DNA of 33,179 bases, from the NCBI RefSeq assembly GCF_018614095.1, contig NZ_JAGGOY010000105.1, positions 1-33,179 on the forward strand, written 5' to 3'. The position numbers and the translations under genes are program-made. How positions within the stretch are numbered: position 1 is the stretch's first letter; the number at the start of each line of letters is the position of its first letter. Under the pieces are notes generated by a model, which saw nothing but the letters and a program-made list of their open reading frames with translations, was not told where the DNA came from and did not search any database. Origin of the DNA: Streptomyces sp. ISL-87. GTDB taxonomy: Bacteria > Actinomycetota > Actinomycetes > Streptomycetales > Streptomycetaceae. Of this stretch, positions 26,538 through 33,179 are shown piece by piece.

Positions 26538-26750
26538 GGGAGCCCTTGGCCAGCGCTGCTCAGGTGCTGCTCCAGAGAGCCAGCTTACGGTCTTACCAAT
26601 GCTGAAACCGTGACTCACTGGGCTGAGCTGCCCACCCTGCCAGGCGGGATGACGCACGTCGTTCTTGGGGAAGACGTGCAGTCAGCTCTCCAGAACACAT
26701 GTAGCGCTCGTCCTGTCACCTGACCCACAGCCGGCTCGGACACAATCGTG

Positions 26751-26850
26751 CCCCCGCGCGCCAAGGAGTCGCCGGCCGTCGACGCGCTCGCCGAGATCCG
26801 GTTCATGGGCCGCCAGATCCGCCTGCACGTGGTCCTGATCGCGCACGCCA
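26751..26850 (+). pseudogene. FtsK/TraB-like DNA translocase fragment
   Basis: About 33 codons reading ESPAVDALAEIRFMGRQIRL then HVVLIAH. The phrase VDALAEIxxMGRQxRxHVVLI is typical of the region after Walker B in FtsK/SpoIIIE-type conjugative DNA pumps of actinomycete plasmids and AICEs. Both sides join unrelated sequence, so only a scar is left. The rest of 26538-26869 is empty. Confidence 0.5.
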
Positions 26851-26869
26851 ACTGTCGTGCAAAGGCACA

Positions 26870-27685
26870 TCAGCCTGCCAGCTTGTTGAACTTGCGGATC
26901 TGTTGGTCGAAGACCCGCGCCGGAACGATGCGGCGCAGCATGCTGAGACGTCTCGCGAATGGGCCGGCGGTGTAGCGCAGCTTCGGCTTGGGGGTGGTGG
27001 CTGCCTTGGCGATCGCCTGGGCGACGGTGGCGGGGGCGTCGCCGCCCTTGACCGCTTCCGCGACGACCTGGTCAGTGATGCGGCGCTGTTCGGCGTAGAC
27101 CGGCAGCGGCGTGTCGGGCTGCACGATGTTTCCTTCGAATGCGGTGTTGGTCCCGCCGGGCTCGACGAGAAGGACCCGGACGCCGTGCTCGCGGACCTCG
27201 TGGTCCAGGGACTCGGAGTATCCCTCGACCGCGTGCTTGGACGCGACGTAGACGGCCATGTAGGGCTGGGGGATGAACCCGTAGACCGACGACATGTTGA
27301 TGATGCGCCCGCGGCGCTGGGCCCGCATGTGCGGCAGGACGGCCTTCGTCATGCGGAGGACGCCGAAGAGGTTGATGTCGAAGACGCGCTGGTCCTGCGC
27401 CAGGGAGCTTTCCTCGGCGGCGCCTGTTGAGCCGATGCCGGCGTTGTTGACCAGGACGTCGATCCGGCCGAACCGTTCGATGACCTGCTGGACCAGCGTG
27501 GTGACCGACGCGTCACTGGTCACGTCGAGGTCGAGGAAGGTCACGCCGTCGCGTGGGGTGACCTTCGAGGTGTTCCGGCTGGTTCCGACCACCTCGAAGC
27601 CGGCTTCGACGAGTGCGAGGGCGGCCGCCTGCCCAATACCGGAGGACGCGCCTGTCACGAGTGCTACCGGTCGTTTTGTGATCAT
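26870..27685 (-). CDS. Short-chain dehydrogenase/reductase (oxidoreductase)
   Basis: A complete 271-residue classical SDR using NAD(P)H. Cofactor motif TGASSGIGQAAAL near residue 11, NNAGIG near 85, catalytic Ser in MSSVYGF, and Tyr-x3-Lys in YVASKHAVEGYSESL, followed by EPGGTNTAFEG and a longer C-terminal helix region seen in SDRs acting on ketones or lipids. The ATG at 27685 has AGGAG six bases upstream; the ATG at 27688 is too close. It is the last gene of the minus-strand operon 29272-26870, 90 bases after the quinone reductase relic. Substrate unknown. Confidence 0.88.
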   Translation of the reverse strand: MITKRPVALVTGASSGIGQAAALALVEAGFEVVGTSRNTSKVTPRDGVTFLDLDVTSDASVTTLVQQVIERFGRIDVLVNNAGIGSTGAAEESSLAQDQRVFDINLFGVLRMTKAVLPHMRAQRRGRIINMSSVYGFIPQPYMAVYVASKHAVEGYSESLDHEVREHGVRVLLVEPGGTNTAFEGNIVQPDTPLPVYAEQRRITDQVVAEAVKGGDAPATVAQAIAKAATTPKPKLRYTAGPFARRLSMLRRIVPARVFDQQIRKFNKLAG

Positions 27686-27778
27686 CATGAACTCCTAAAG
27701 GTTTTGATCGTATTCATAGGCTTTTACGGGCATCTGGGGCGTCAGCCGACAGCCAACGCGGGTCTTCGAGCGGCTGTG

Positions 27779-28553
27779 TCAGGCCATGGCCGTCCGGAGG
27801 ATCAGGTTTGCTCCCAGCTCCCTTGCGAAGGCGGAGTCGGGAGGGCCGGCGATGCTGGTGGCCTTCCCGCCGGGCTTGAGGACCTGCAGGGACTTCTCGA
27901 GGTTCTCGCCGCCGAGTGGGTCGAGGACGACGTCGTAGTCGTGCAGGACCGTCTCGAACGCCTGCTTCTTGTAGTCGACGACGTCCGCGCCCAGGCTCTT
28001 CACCAGGTCGATGTTGGCCGTGCTGGTGGTCGTGGCCACGCGGGCGCCCAGGTGTTTCGCCAGCTGGATGGCGATGGTGCCGACGCCGCCGGAGCCCGCG
28101 TGGATGAGGACCTTCTGGTCCGGCTGCACGTGTGCCCGCCCGACCAGGGCCTGCCACGAGGTCAGGGCGACCAGGGGGAGGGATGCGGCCTCCTCCATGG
28201 TCAGTGTGGCCGGTTTGCGTGCCACGTCGTCCTGGTGCACCGCGATGAGCTCGGCGAACGTGCCGATCCGGTCCTTGCCGGGCCGCGCGTACACCTCGTC
28301 GCCCACCGCGAACCCGCGTCACGGCCGAACCCACCTCGATCACCGTCCCGGCCAGGTCGTTGCCCAGGATGAACGGGACCCGGTACGGCAGGACCGCCTT
28401 GAACTCCCCGTCCCGGATCTTGAGGTCGAGCGGGTTGACGCTCGCCGCGTGGATCCGGACCAGGACGTCGTCCGCGCCCACGTGCGGCTGCGCCACCTCA
28501 GCGGCACGCAGCCCGGCTTTGTCGCCGTAGCGCTCGACCATGAAGGCCTTCAT
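27779..28553 (-). pseudogene. NADP-dependent quinone oxidoreductase, frameshifted and C-terminally truncated
   Basis: A medium-chain dehydrogenase/quinone reductase. From ATG 28553 (GGAG nearby) it reads MKAFMVERYGDKAGLRAAEV, then DVLVRIHAASVNPLDLKIRD and GNDLAGTVIEVGSAVT. One extra G in the run at 28313-28315 shifts the frame. It resumes FAVGDEVYARPG, then LTMEEAASLPLVALTSWQAL, the cofactor motif AGSGGVGTIAIQLAKHLGA and YDVVLDPLGGENLEKSLQVL. It stops at TAMA, about 80 residues before the usual end, and the strands after that show no homology. So there are two defects. Middle gene of the operon. Confidence 0.8.
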
Positions 28554-28585
28554 CGTCGTCTCCGTCCTTCTCGTGGGTTGCGCGC

Positions 28586-29272
28586 TCACGCCGCGTTCGG
28601 CGCCAGGGCCAGGCCCTGCTTGACGAGCCGGGTGACGTCGTCGGCAAGGATCTCGGGCAGGTCCTGCTCGATGCCGTCCAGAGCTTGGGCGGCGACGTCG
28701 GCGGGGTCGGCCTTCTGATCGGCCGGAATGACACGGGCCATGTCGGTGTCCATGTACCCGACGTGCAGCGCCGAGACGGTGATGCCGCGCGGCGCCAGCT
28801 CCTCGCGTGCGGCGTCGGTCAGTGCCCAGGCGGCGGCCTTGGCTGCCGCGTAGGCGCCGAGGCCGGCGGGGTGGAGCCAGGACAGCACGGACAGGACGTT
28901 GAGTACGGCGCCGCCGCCATTGGCCTCGATGACCGGGGCGAAGGCCCGGGTCACGGCGAGCGGCCCGAAGAAGTTGGTCTCCATCTCCAGGCGCACCGTG
29001 TCCAGGTCGCCGGCGATCAGCGGGGTGCCGGTGGAGATCCCCGCGTTGTTCACCAGCAGCGTCGCGTCGGAGGCGAAGCGTGCTGCGGCCCGGATGGATG
29101 CCTCGTCGGTCAGGTCCAGGCGAAGCGGGGTGACACCGGCCAGGTCCACGGTCTCGGGGCGGCGGGCCGCGACGTAGACGGTGGCTCCGCGCTCCAGGAG
29201 CTGGGCGGCCATCTGGCGTCCCAGCCCTCGGTTGGCTCCGGTGACCACGGCGACCGCGTCCTTGAGTTCCAT
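28586..29272 (-). CDS. Short-chain dehydrogenase/reductase
   Basis: A complete 228-residue classical SDR: TGANRGLGRQMAAQLLERG (cofactor site near 11), LRLDLTDEASI, NNAGIS near 78, SVLSWLHPAGLGAYAAAKAA with the catalytic Tyr-x3-Lys, and VGYMDTDMA. ATG 29272 is chosen because GGGAG precedes it by about six bases. First gene of the minus-strand operon and divergent from the TetR regulator; the palindrome at 29316-29337 lies 44 bases upstream, where it can control both. Likely reduces a carbonyl compound sensed by the regulator. Confidence 0.88.
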   Translation of the reverse strand: MELKDAVAVVTGANRGLGRQMAAQLLERGATVYVAARRPETVDLAGVTPLRLDLTDEASIRAAARFASDATLLVNNAGISTGTPLIAGDLDTVRLEMETNFFGPLAVTRAFAPVIEANGGGAVLNVLSVLSWLHPAGLGAYAAAKAAAWALTDAAREELAPRGITVSALHVGYMDTDMARVIPADQKADPADVAAQALDGIEQDLPEILADDVTRLVKQGLALAPNAA

Positions 29273-29315
29273 GTCTGCTCCCTGCACTGCTGTCGCCCGA
29301 GGACCGGGCCGACAT

Positions 29316-29337
29316 TTAGATTATGACTGTAATCTAA
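29316..29337. promoter_or_regulatory. Palindromic TetR operator between divergent genes
   Basis: Perfect inverted repeat TTAGATTA (29316-29323) and TAATCTAA (29330-29337) around a 6-base spacer TGACTG. It is strikingly AT-rich for this DNA and sits midway between SDR (start 29272) and TetR (start 29388). Its size and symmetry fit a TetR dimer site. Possible -10 TAGGAT for tetR at 29347-29352. Confidence 0.75.
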
Positions 29338-29387
29338 CCTGGAGTCTAGGATAGATGGCAACCGACATCCAACCGGGGAGGTGGCCG

Positions 29388-29948
29388 ATGAGCCGCGTGT
29401 CACAGACGCAGGCGCAGGAGAACCGGCAGCGGGTCGTGGAGATCGCCTCCAGGCTGTTCCGTGAGCAGGGCACCCACGTCAGCGTCGCCGACCTCATGAA
29501 GGCCGCCGGCCTGACCCACGGCGGCTTCTACAAGCAGTTCGCGTCCAAGGGGGCACTCGTCGACGAGGCCACGGCTCATGCCTTCGGCGAACTCGCCCAG
29601 CTCCACACAGCTGGTCTCGAGCGGCACGCCGGACAGCGCGAGGCTGCGCAGCGGGAGCTGATCGACACCTACCTCTCCGTCGAGCACCGCGACAACGCGG
29701 CGGACGGCTGCCCCGCTGCCGGGCTCGCCGCCGACATGGCGCGCGCAGGTGGCAATCGCGAGGCCCACCGCGTCTACGCTGAGGGCGTGCGCGCATTCGC
29801 CGACTCGCTGGCCACCGAGGACCAGGACGGCATCACCCGGCTGTGCACCATGCTCGGAGCTCTCGTCCTGGCCCGCGCCACCTTGGACTCCCCGCTCTCA
29901 GAGGAGATCCTCACCACCGCACGCGCAGCCTTGACGGCAAGCGGCTGA
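29388..29948 (+). CDS. TetR/AcrR-family transcriptional regulator
   Basis: 186 residues. N-terminal helix-turn-helix (RVVEIASRLFREQGTHVSVA DLMKAAGLTHGGFYKQFASK GALVDEA, residues about 15-60) and a helical ligand domain with CPAAGLAADMARAGGNREAH and LVLARATLDSPLSEEILTTA. The GLTHGGFYxxFxSKxxLV recognition helix is typical of the branch that represses divergently placed oxidoreductase genes. ATG 29388 follows GGGGAGG by six bases. It very likely represses itself and the SDR operon through the palindrome at 29316-29337 and is released by a reactive small molecule; this is inference. Complete. Confidence 0.9.
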   Translation: MSRVSQTQAQENRQRVVEIASRLFREQGTHVSVADLMKAAGLTHGGFYKQFASKGALVDEATAHAFGELAQLHTAGLERHAGQREAAQRELIDTYLSVEHRDNAADGCPAAGLAADMARAGGNREAHRVYAEGVRAFADSLATEDQDGITRLCTMLGALVLARATLDSPLSEEILTTARAALTASG

Positions 29949-29959
29949 TCCGAAAGGTC

Positions 29960-31035
29960 CCAGCTGACGGACGCACTGTTGTGCACGGACGGGCCGGTGC
30001 GGACATTGGTCGATCTCGCAGCTCGCGCCCGAACACCGTCGTGGCCACGGGGCCCTCTGCGGAGGGCTCAACCGGGGCCGGCTCGATGTCACCCGGCTGC
30101 GTCGCGCCCTGGCAGGGCTGCCGCTGCCGAGGACGGCAGACGGCAGACGGCCGGCTCGTCCTGGCGGTGGACGTCTCACCGTGACCGCGTCCGGATGCCA
30201 AGCACGTGCCCGGACCGATCGTTCTGCCACACGTTGGCCGGGGCGAGGGAAAACACCAAATGGTCCCGGGCTGGCCGTATTCGATCGTGGCCGCGCTGGA
30301 GACCGGCCGCACGTCATGAACCGCGGTGCTGGGACGCGGTCCGACTGGAGCCCGGGGCGGACGTCGTCGCGGTGACCGCCGTCCAGATCCGGGACGTGGC
30401 CGAGCCGCTTGTCGCCGGAGGTCAGTGGCAGGAAGACGATCCTGAGGTCCTGGTGGTGCTGGATGCCGGTCGCTTTCCTGCTCGCCGGTCTGCCGGCGCA
30501 GATTCTGAGCTGTCTGCGCTCGGACCGGGATATGCGGCATCCGACACCGCCAGGTGGCCACAGCCCGAAGGGTGGCCGGCCGCCGAAGCACGGTGGCGAG
30601 TTCGTCTTAGGCGACGCCGCGACCTGGGGCGCCGAGCAGGCCGTGACCGTCACCGATACCCGCCTCTACGGGCAAGGCGACGGCCCAGGCACGGGACCGG
30701 CTGCACCCGAGGCTGACGCGTCGGGCGGCCTGGCTGGAGCACGACGGACCCCTGCCCATCATCGAGGGCACCGCATCCGCCTGGTCGTCGACAAACTGCC
30801 CAGCGGCGGGGTGAACAAGCCGGTCTGGCTCTGATGGTCGAGCACCGACGCGGACGCGACCGATGTGGTCCGCTGCTGGCAGTCCTCTGGCAGTCCCTTC
30901 TCCGCCGCTTCGACCTTGAACACGCCGCTCGGATCGAAAAACCACCACCCGGCCACCCGTCACGACGTGGGAGGGCCCTCGCTACCGGCGAGGCAGAGGC
31001 CCGCCCCCGCCCACCACAAGACAGGCACCAAACCT
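29960..31035 (+). pseudogene. Decayed DDE transposase (Streptomyces IS relic)
   Basis: Fragments in several frames follow the order of a roughly 450-residue Streptomyces transposase: DGPVRTLVDLA; ADGRLVLAVDVSP; TCPDRSFCHT; DAVRLEPGADVVAVTAVQIR D; DDPEVLVVLDAG; PKGGRPPKHGGEFVLGDAAT W; EQAVTVTDTRLYG; IRLVVDKLPSGGVNKPVWL; LLRRFDLEH; RALATGEAEARP. At least six frame changes and a deletion of the region after LLRRFDLEH are visible. The start is lost. No terminal repeats were found. It is a dead element. Confidence 0.75.
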
Positions 31036-31090
31036 TGACGTACTGCTCGAACGACAAACCCCGTACTCCCAAGTTCCGTCACCAGGCAAT

Positions 31091-31462
31091 ATGGGTCCAG
31101 TGAAGGACCTACTCCCCGGTCTGCCGCCAGCAGACTCACGCAAGTGGCACAGCCGCCGATGGTGGGATCAACTGGGATATCTGCGCGTACGCTCCTTGGC
31201 AAACCCGAGCTGGTCCCGCGACATGCCGTGGCTGATCGCATGGTTGCGACGTGAGCGGTCGACCGCCCTCCCAACGGATTACGACCTCTACGACAAGGCG
31301 ATCACCGCAGCTCAGGGCTATGCACGGACTCCCAGCCAGTCACAGGGCGCTGAACGCGCATGGGATCGACTTCTCGAACCCATCGACGAGTTGCTAGCGC
31401 GGCGGCAAGCACGGCACCTCTCCGACGTCCACAGGGCTCAAGCCGAGTCCTACCCCGGATGA
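31091..31462 (+). CDS. Hypothetical protein
   Basis: A 123-residue frame from ATG 31091 (MGPVKDLLPGLPPADSRKWH…AQAESYPG), basic and Trp-rich (RKWHSRRWWDQLGYLRVRSL; PSWSRDMPWLIAWLRRE), with probable helices at the C-terminus. Third-base G/C bias is weaker than in neighbours, suggesting foreign origin. The ribosome site is poor and GTG 31100 is an alternative start. I do not recognise a family; it may be a real IS-flanked accessory gene or chance. Confidence 0.45.
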   Translation: MGPVKDLLPGLPPADSRKWHSRRWWDQLGYLRVRSLANPSWSRDMPWLIAWLRRERSTALPTDYDLYDKAITAAQGYARTPSQSQGAERAWDRLLEPIDELLARRQARHLSDVHRAQAESYPG

Positions 31463-31556
31463 CCGCACCCAAAGAGGTGGACGGGAATGGCGACCCGGCG
31501 TGGCCATTGCCCTCCGCCCTGCTTCCCCGGGCATCCTCTGGGCTCAAGGAGGCTTC

Positions 31557-31949
31557 ATGACTGACCATCCCAACATCGTCGTGTTCAGGCGCGCCATGGA
31601 TGCCTTCTCGGCAGGTGACATGGATGCCCTGGCAGAGGTGTTCCACCCCGATGTGCGGTGGCACATTCCGGGCCAATCCCCGCTGGCGGGCGACTTTCAG
31701 GGCCGTGACGCGACCTTCGCCACATTCGAGCTCGACTTCCGACTGTCCGGCGGCAGCTACCGCCCGCAACTCCACGATGTGCTCGCCAATGACGCGCACA
31801 CCGTCGCCCTGCTGCACGCCACGGCCTCCCGTGAAGGTATGGAGCTCGACATGGACTACGCCATCGTGTTCCACATCAGCGACGGAAGGATCACCGAGGG
31901 TTGGGAGCTGTGGGCCGACCAGAGGGCGTTTGATGCCTTCTGGTCGTAG
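31557..31949 (+). CDS. NTF2/SnoaL-like protein
   Basis: 130 residues with the cone-shaped NTF2-like fold: helices NIVVFRRAMDAFSAGDMDAL, then strands FHPDVRWHIPGQSPLAGDFQ G, YRPQLHDVLANDAHTVALLH, and MDYAIVFHISDGRITEGWEL. The ending DGRITExWEL(W)xDQxAFDAFW is characteristic of SnoaL-like / limonene-epoxide-hydrolase-related proteins. The catalytic role depends on pocket residues that I cannot assign. ATG 31557 has AAGGAGG four bases upstream. Complete and cytosolic; it stands alone beside the IS3 element. Confidence 0.85.
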   Translation: MTDHPNIVVFRRAMDAFSAGDMDALAEVFHPDVRWHIPGQSPLAGDFQGRDATFATFELDFRLSGGSYRPQLHDVLANDAHTVALLHATASREGMELDMDYAIVFHISDGRITEGWELWADQRAFDAFWS

Positions 31950-32055
31950 CTTGGCGTTTAACCACTGACTGTGCGGTCACGGTGACGGTGGACGTTGTTG
32001 TGGTTGCTGGTCGCTGGCTTCGGAAGATTTCAAGTCCAGTGAGACGGTCGTGAGG

Positions 32056-33130
32056 CTATGAGGTTTGTGGTGTGGGTTCCCGGCGCTTGGCCGGGTTGTT
32101 GATCCATGCCTTCTGGGGTATCTCGGGTGGTCGGGGGCGGCGGCCGAAGCGTTCGGGGTGGCGGGCGTATGCCTGGGCGAGGGTGACGGCCCGCTGGTCG
32201 CGGACCTCCTCGGCGGTCCCGAAATGGACGGATGCCGGCGTGTGCCAGCCGATGCCCGAATGCCGGTGCTCATGGTTGTAGTACGCGATGAAGGCGTCGA
32301 ACCACTCGCGGGCGTGGGCCAGGGAGTCGAAGCGTTCGGGATAGTCGGACATGTACTTCGTGGTCTTGAACTGGGCCTCGCTGTAGGGGTTGTCGTTGGA
32401 GACCTTCGGCCGCGAGTGCGACCTTGTCACCCCCAGATCGATCAGCAGCTGGGAGACCTTCTTGCTCGTCATCGAGGTGCCGCGGTCGGCGTGCACGGTC
32501 TCGGGCACGATGTGGTTGCGGGTGATGGCCTCCCGGATCAACTCCTCAGCGCGCTCAGCGGATTCGGCGGCCTCGACGGTGTGGCCGACGATGTAGCGGC
32601 TGAAGATGTCGATGATGACGTAGGCGTGATACCAGATGCCCTTGACCGGTCCGGCCGCCTTGGTGATGTCCCAGGTGAACACCTGTGACGGGCCGGTGGC
32701 GACCAGCTCGGGCACCGTCCTGGCGGGGTGGGTGGCCTGGCGGCGGCGTTCGCCGCTCTGGCCCCGCTCGCGCAGGATCCGGTACATCGTGGAGATCGAG
32801 CAGTGGTAGCGCCCGGCGTCCAGCTCGCGGGCCCAGATCTGTGCGGGCGCAAGCTCGGCGTACTCGTCGCTGTTCATCAGCTCCAGTACCGAGGCCCGCT
32901 CTCCGGCCGCCAGGGCCGAGGGCTGGACCTGCGGCGAGCGGGGCCTGCGCCGCGGCGGGGGCTGAAGCCGGCGGTAGTGGGTGGCGCGGGAGCGGCCGGT
33001 CAGCCGACACGCGGACGTGATGCCCAGCTCGCCCTCGATGCCGGTGAACGCGGTGTCCACGACCGGCTCGGAGGTGTGCTTCAGTCCGCGCTCTCGGAGA
33101 TCATTTCCAAGAGCGCCGAAGCTTTTCCCA
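32056..33130 (-). mobile_element. IS3-family transposase OrfB (via OrfAB frameshift)
   Basis: The catalytic part of an IS3 transposase: ITSACRLTGRSRATHYRRLQ (HTH-like lead), LAPAQIWARELDAGRYHCSI, and the rve integrase core with DDE residues in TWDITKAAG, VHADRGTSM and NDNPYSEAQFKT. The end is YYNHEHRHSGIGWHTPASVH and PQKAWINNP. All three acidic residues are kept and the frame is open over about 350 codons, so it may be active. It overlaps the end of orfA (33081) and can be joined to it by a -1 slip at 33123-33129. The right end lies outside the window; no left terminal repeat could be confirmed in 31950-32055. Confidence 0.88.
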
Positions 33131-33179
33131 GGATTTCCAGTGCGGCCTTGTTCCTGGCCTTGTGTCCTGAACATGAAAG
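33081..33179 (-). CDS. IS3-family OrfA, C-terminal end (partial)
   Basis: The minus strand from the window edge reads KARNKAALEILGKASALLEM then ISESAD and TGA at 33081-33083. This is the leucine-zipper-like C-terminal end of IS3 OrfA, the DNA-binding half of the transposase. The rest lies beyond the window. The frame differs from OrfB by -1, as in the family. Confidence 0.75.
   Translation of the reverse strand, partial: LSCSGHKARNKAALEILGKASALLEMISESAD
33123..33129 (-). promoter_or_regulatory. Programmed -1 frameshift heptamer of IS3
   Basis: The minus strand reads G GGA AAA in the OrfA frame, an exact X-XXY-YYZ slippery heptamer. Slipping back one base puts the ribosome in the OrfB frame (AGC TTC GGC). 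This explains how OrfAB is made. The window ends too close upstream to judge a Shine-Dalgarno enhancer; a downstream stem was not confirmed. Confidence 0.7.

Overview
The window is high-GC DNA with strong G/C bias at third codon positions. Shine-Dalgarno sites are of the GGAGG type, and the gene families present point to an actinomycete, almost certainly Streptomyces or a close relative: an EF-hand CalD-like protein, a multidomain SpoIIE/HATPase phosphatase, a MerR-beta-clamp regulator with its helical-repeat partner, Imm49 and a GH15 hydrolase. It looks like an accessory or chromosome-arm region. Intact genes alternate with gene relics and fragments of at least four insertion sequence types.

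Layout. 1-2490: a relic, an EF-hand protein (minus), the C-terminal third of a cytochrome P450, and decayed DNA. 2498-4287: a compact three-gene plus-strand cassette (small membrane protein, charged small protein, Asp-box beta-propeller-like protein), followed by a hairpin-rich spacer. 4703-9123: a small conserved protein, then a Sir2 deacetylase and a large SpoIIE phosphatase on minus. 9281-13243: a graveyard holding an anti-sigma-like ATPase relic, an IS21 istB relic, an intact helical-repeat protein, a broken MerR/clamp regulator and an IS5 fragment. 13249-14972: a mini-operon of a Cys-rich small protein, an acyl carrier protein (both with one frameshift) and an intact FabV enoyl reductase. 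15083-18140: IS-like repeats, a VOC protein, small unknown genes and a secreted HNH nuclease relic. 18992-20758: a large Imm49-family protein without a visible toxin. 21071-21875: a deletion junction fusing the remains of a SufR-like regulator and a DoxX protein. 22106-26537: transaldolase remnant, FAD oxidoreductase, GH15 hydrolase (one frameshift) and membrane protein, a central-carbon type cluster. 26870-29948: an SDR / quinone-reductase / SDR operon divergent from a TetR regulator, with a perfect palindromic operator between them. 29960-33179: a decayed DDE transposase, two small genes, and an IS3 element that runs off the window edge.

Two themes stand out. First, many reading frames are broken by single-base indels, often in short homopolymer runs, so true decay and assembly error must be told apart. 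Second, several relics end abruptly at joints with unrelated sequence, showing repeated deletion and IS activity. No complete novel defence system is visible. The most interesting undescribed candidates are the 2.5-4.3 kb cassette, the ACP-FabV unit and the orphan Imm49 protein.
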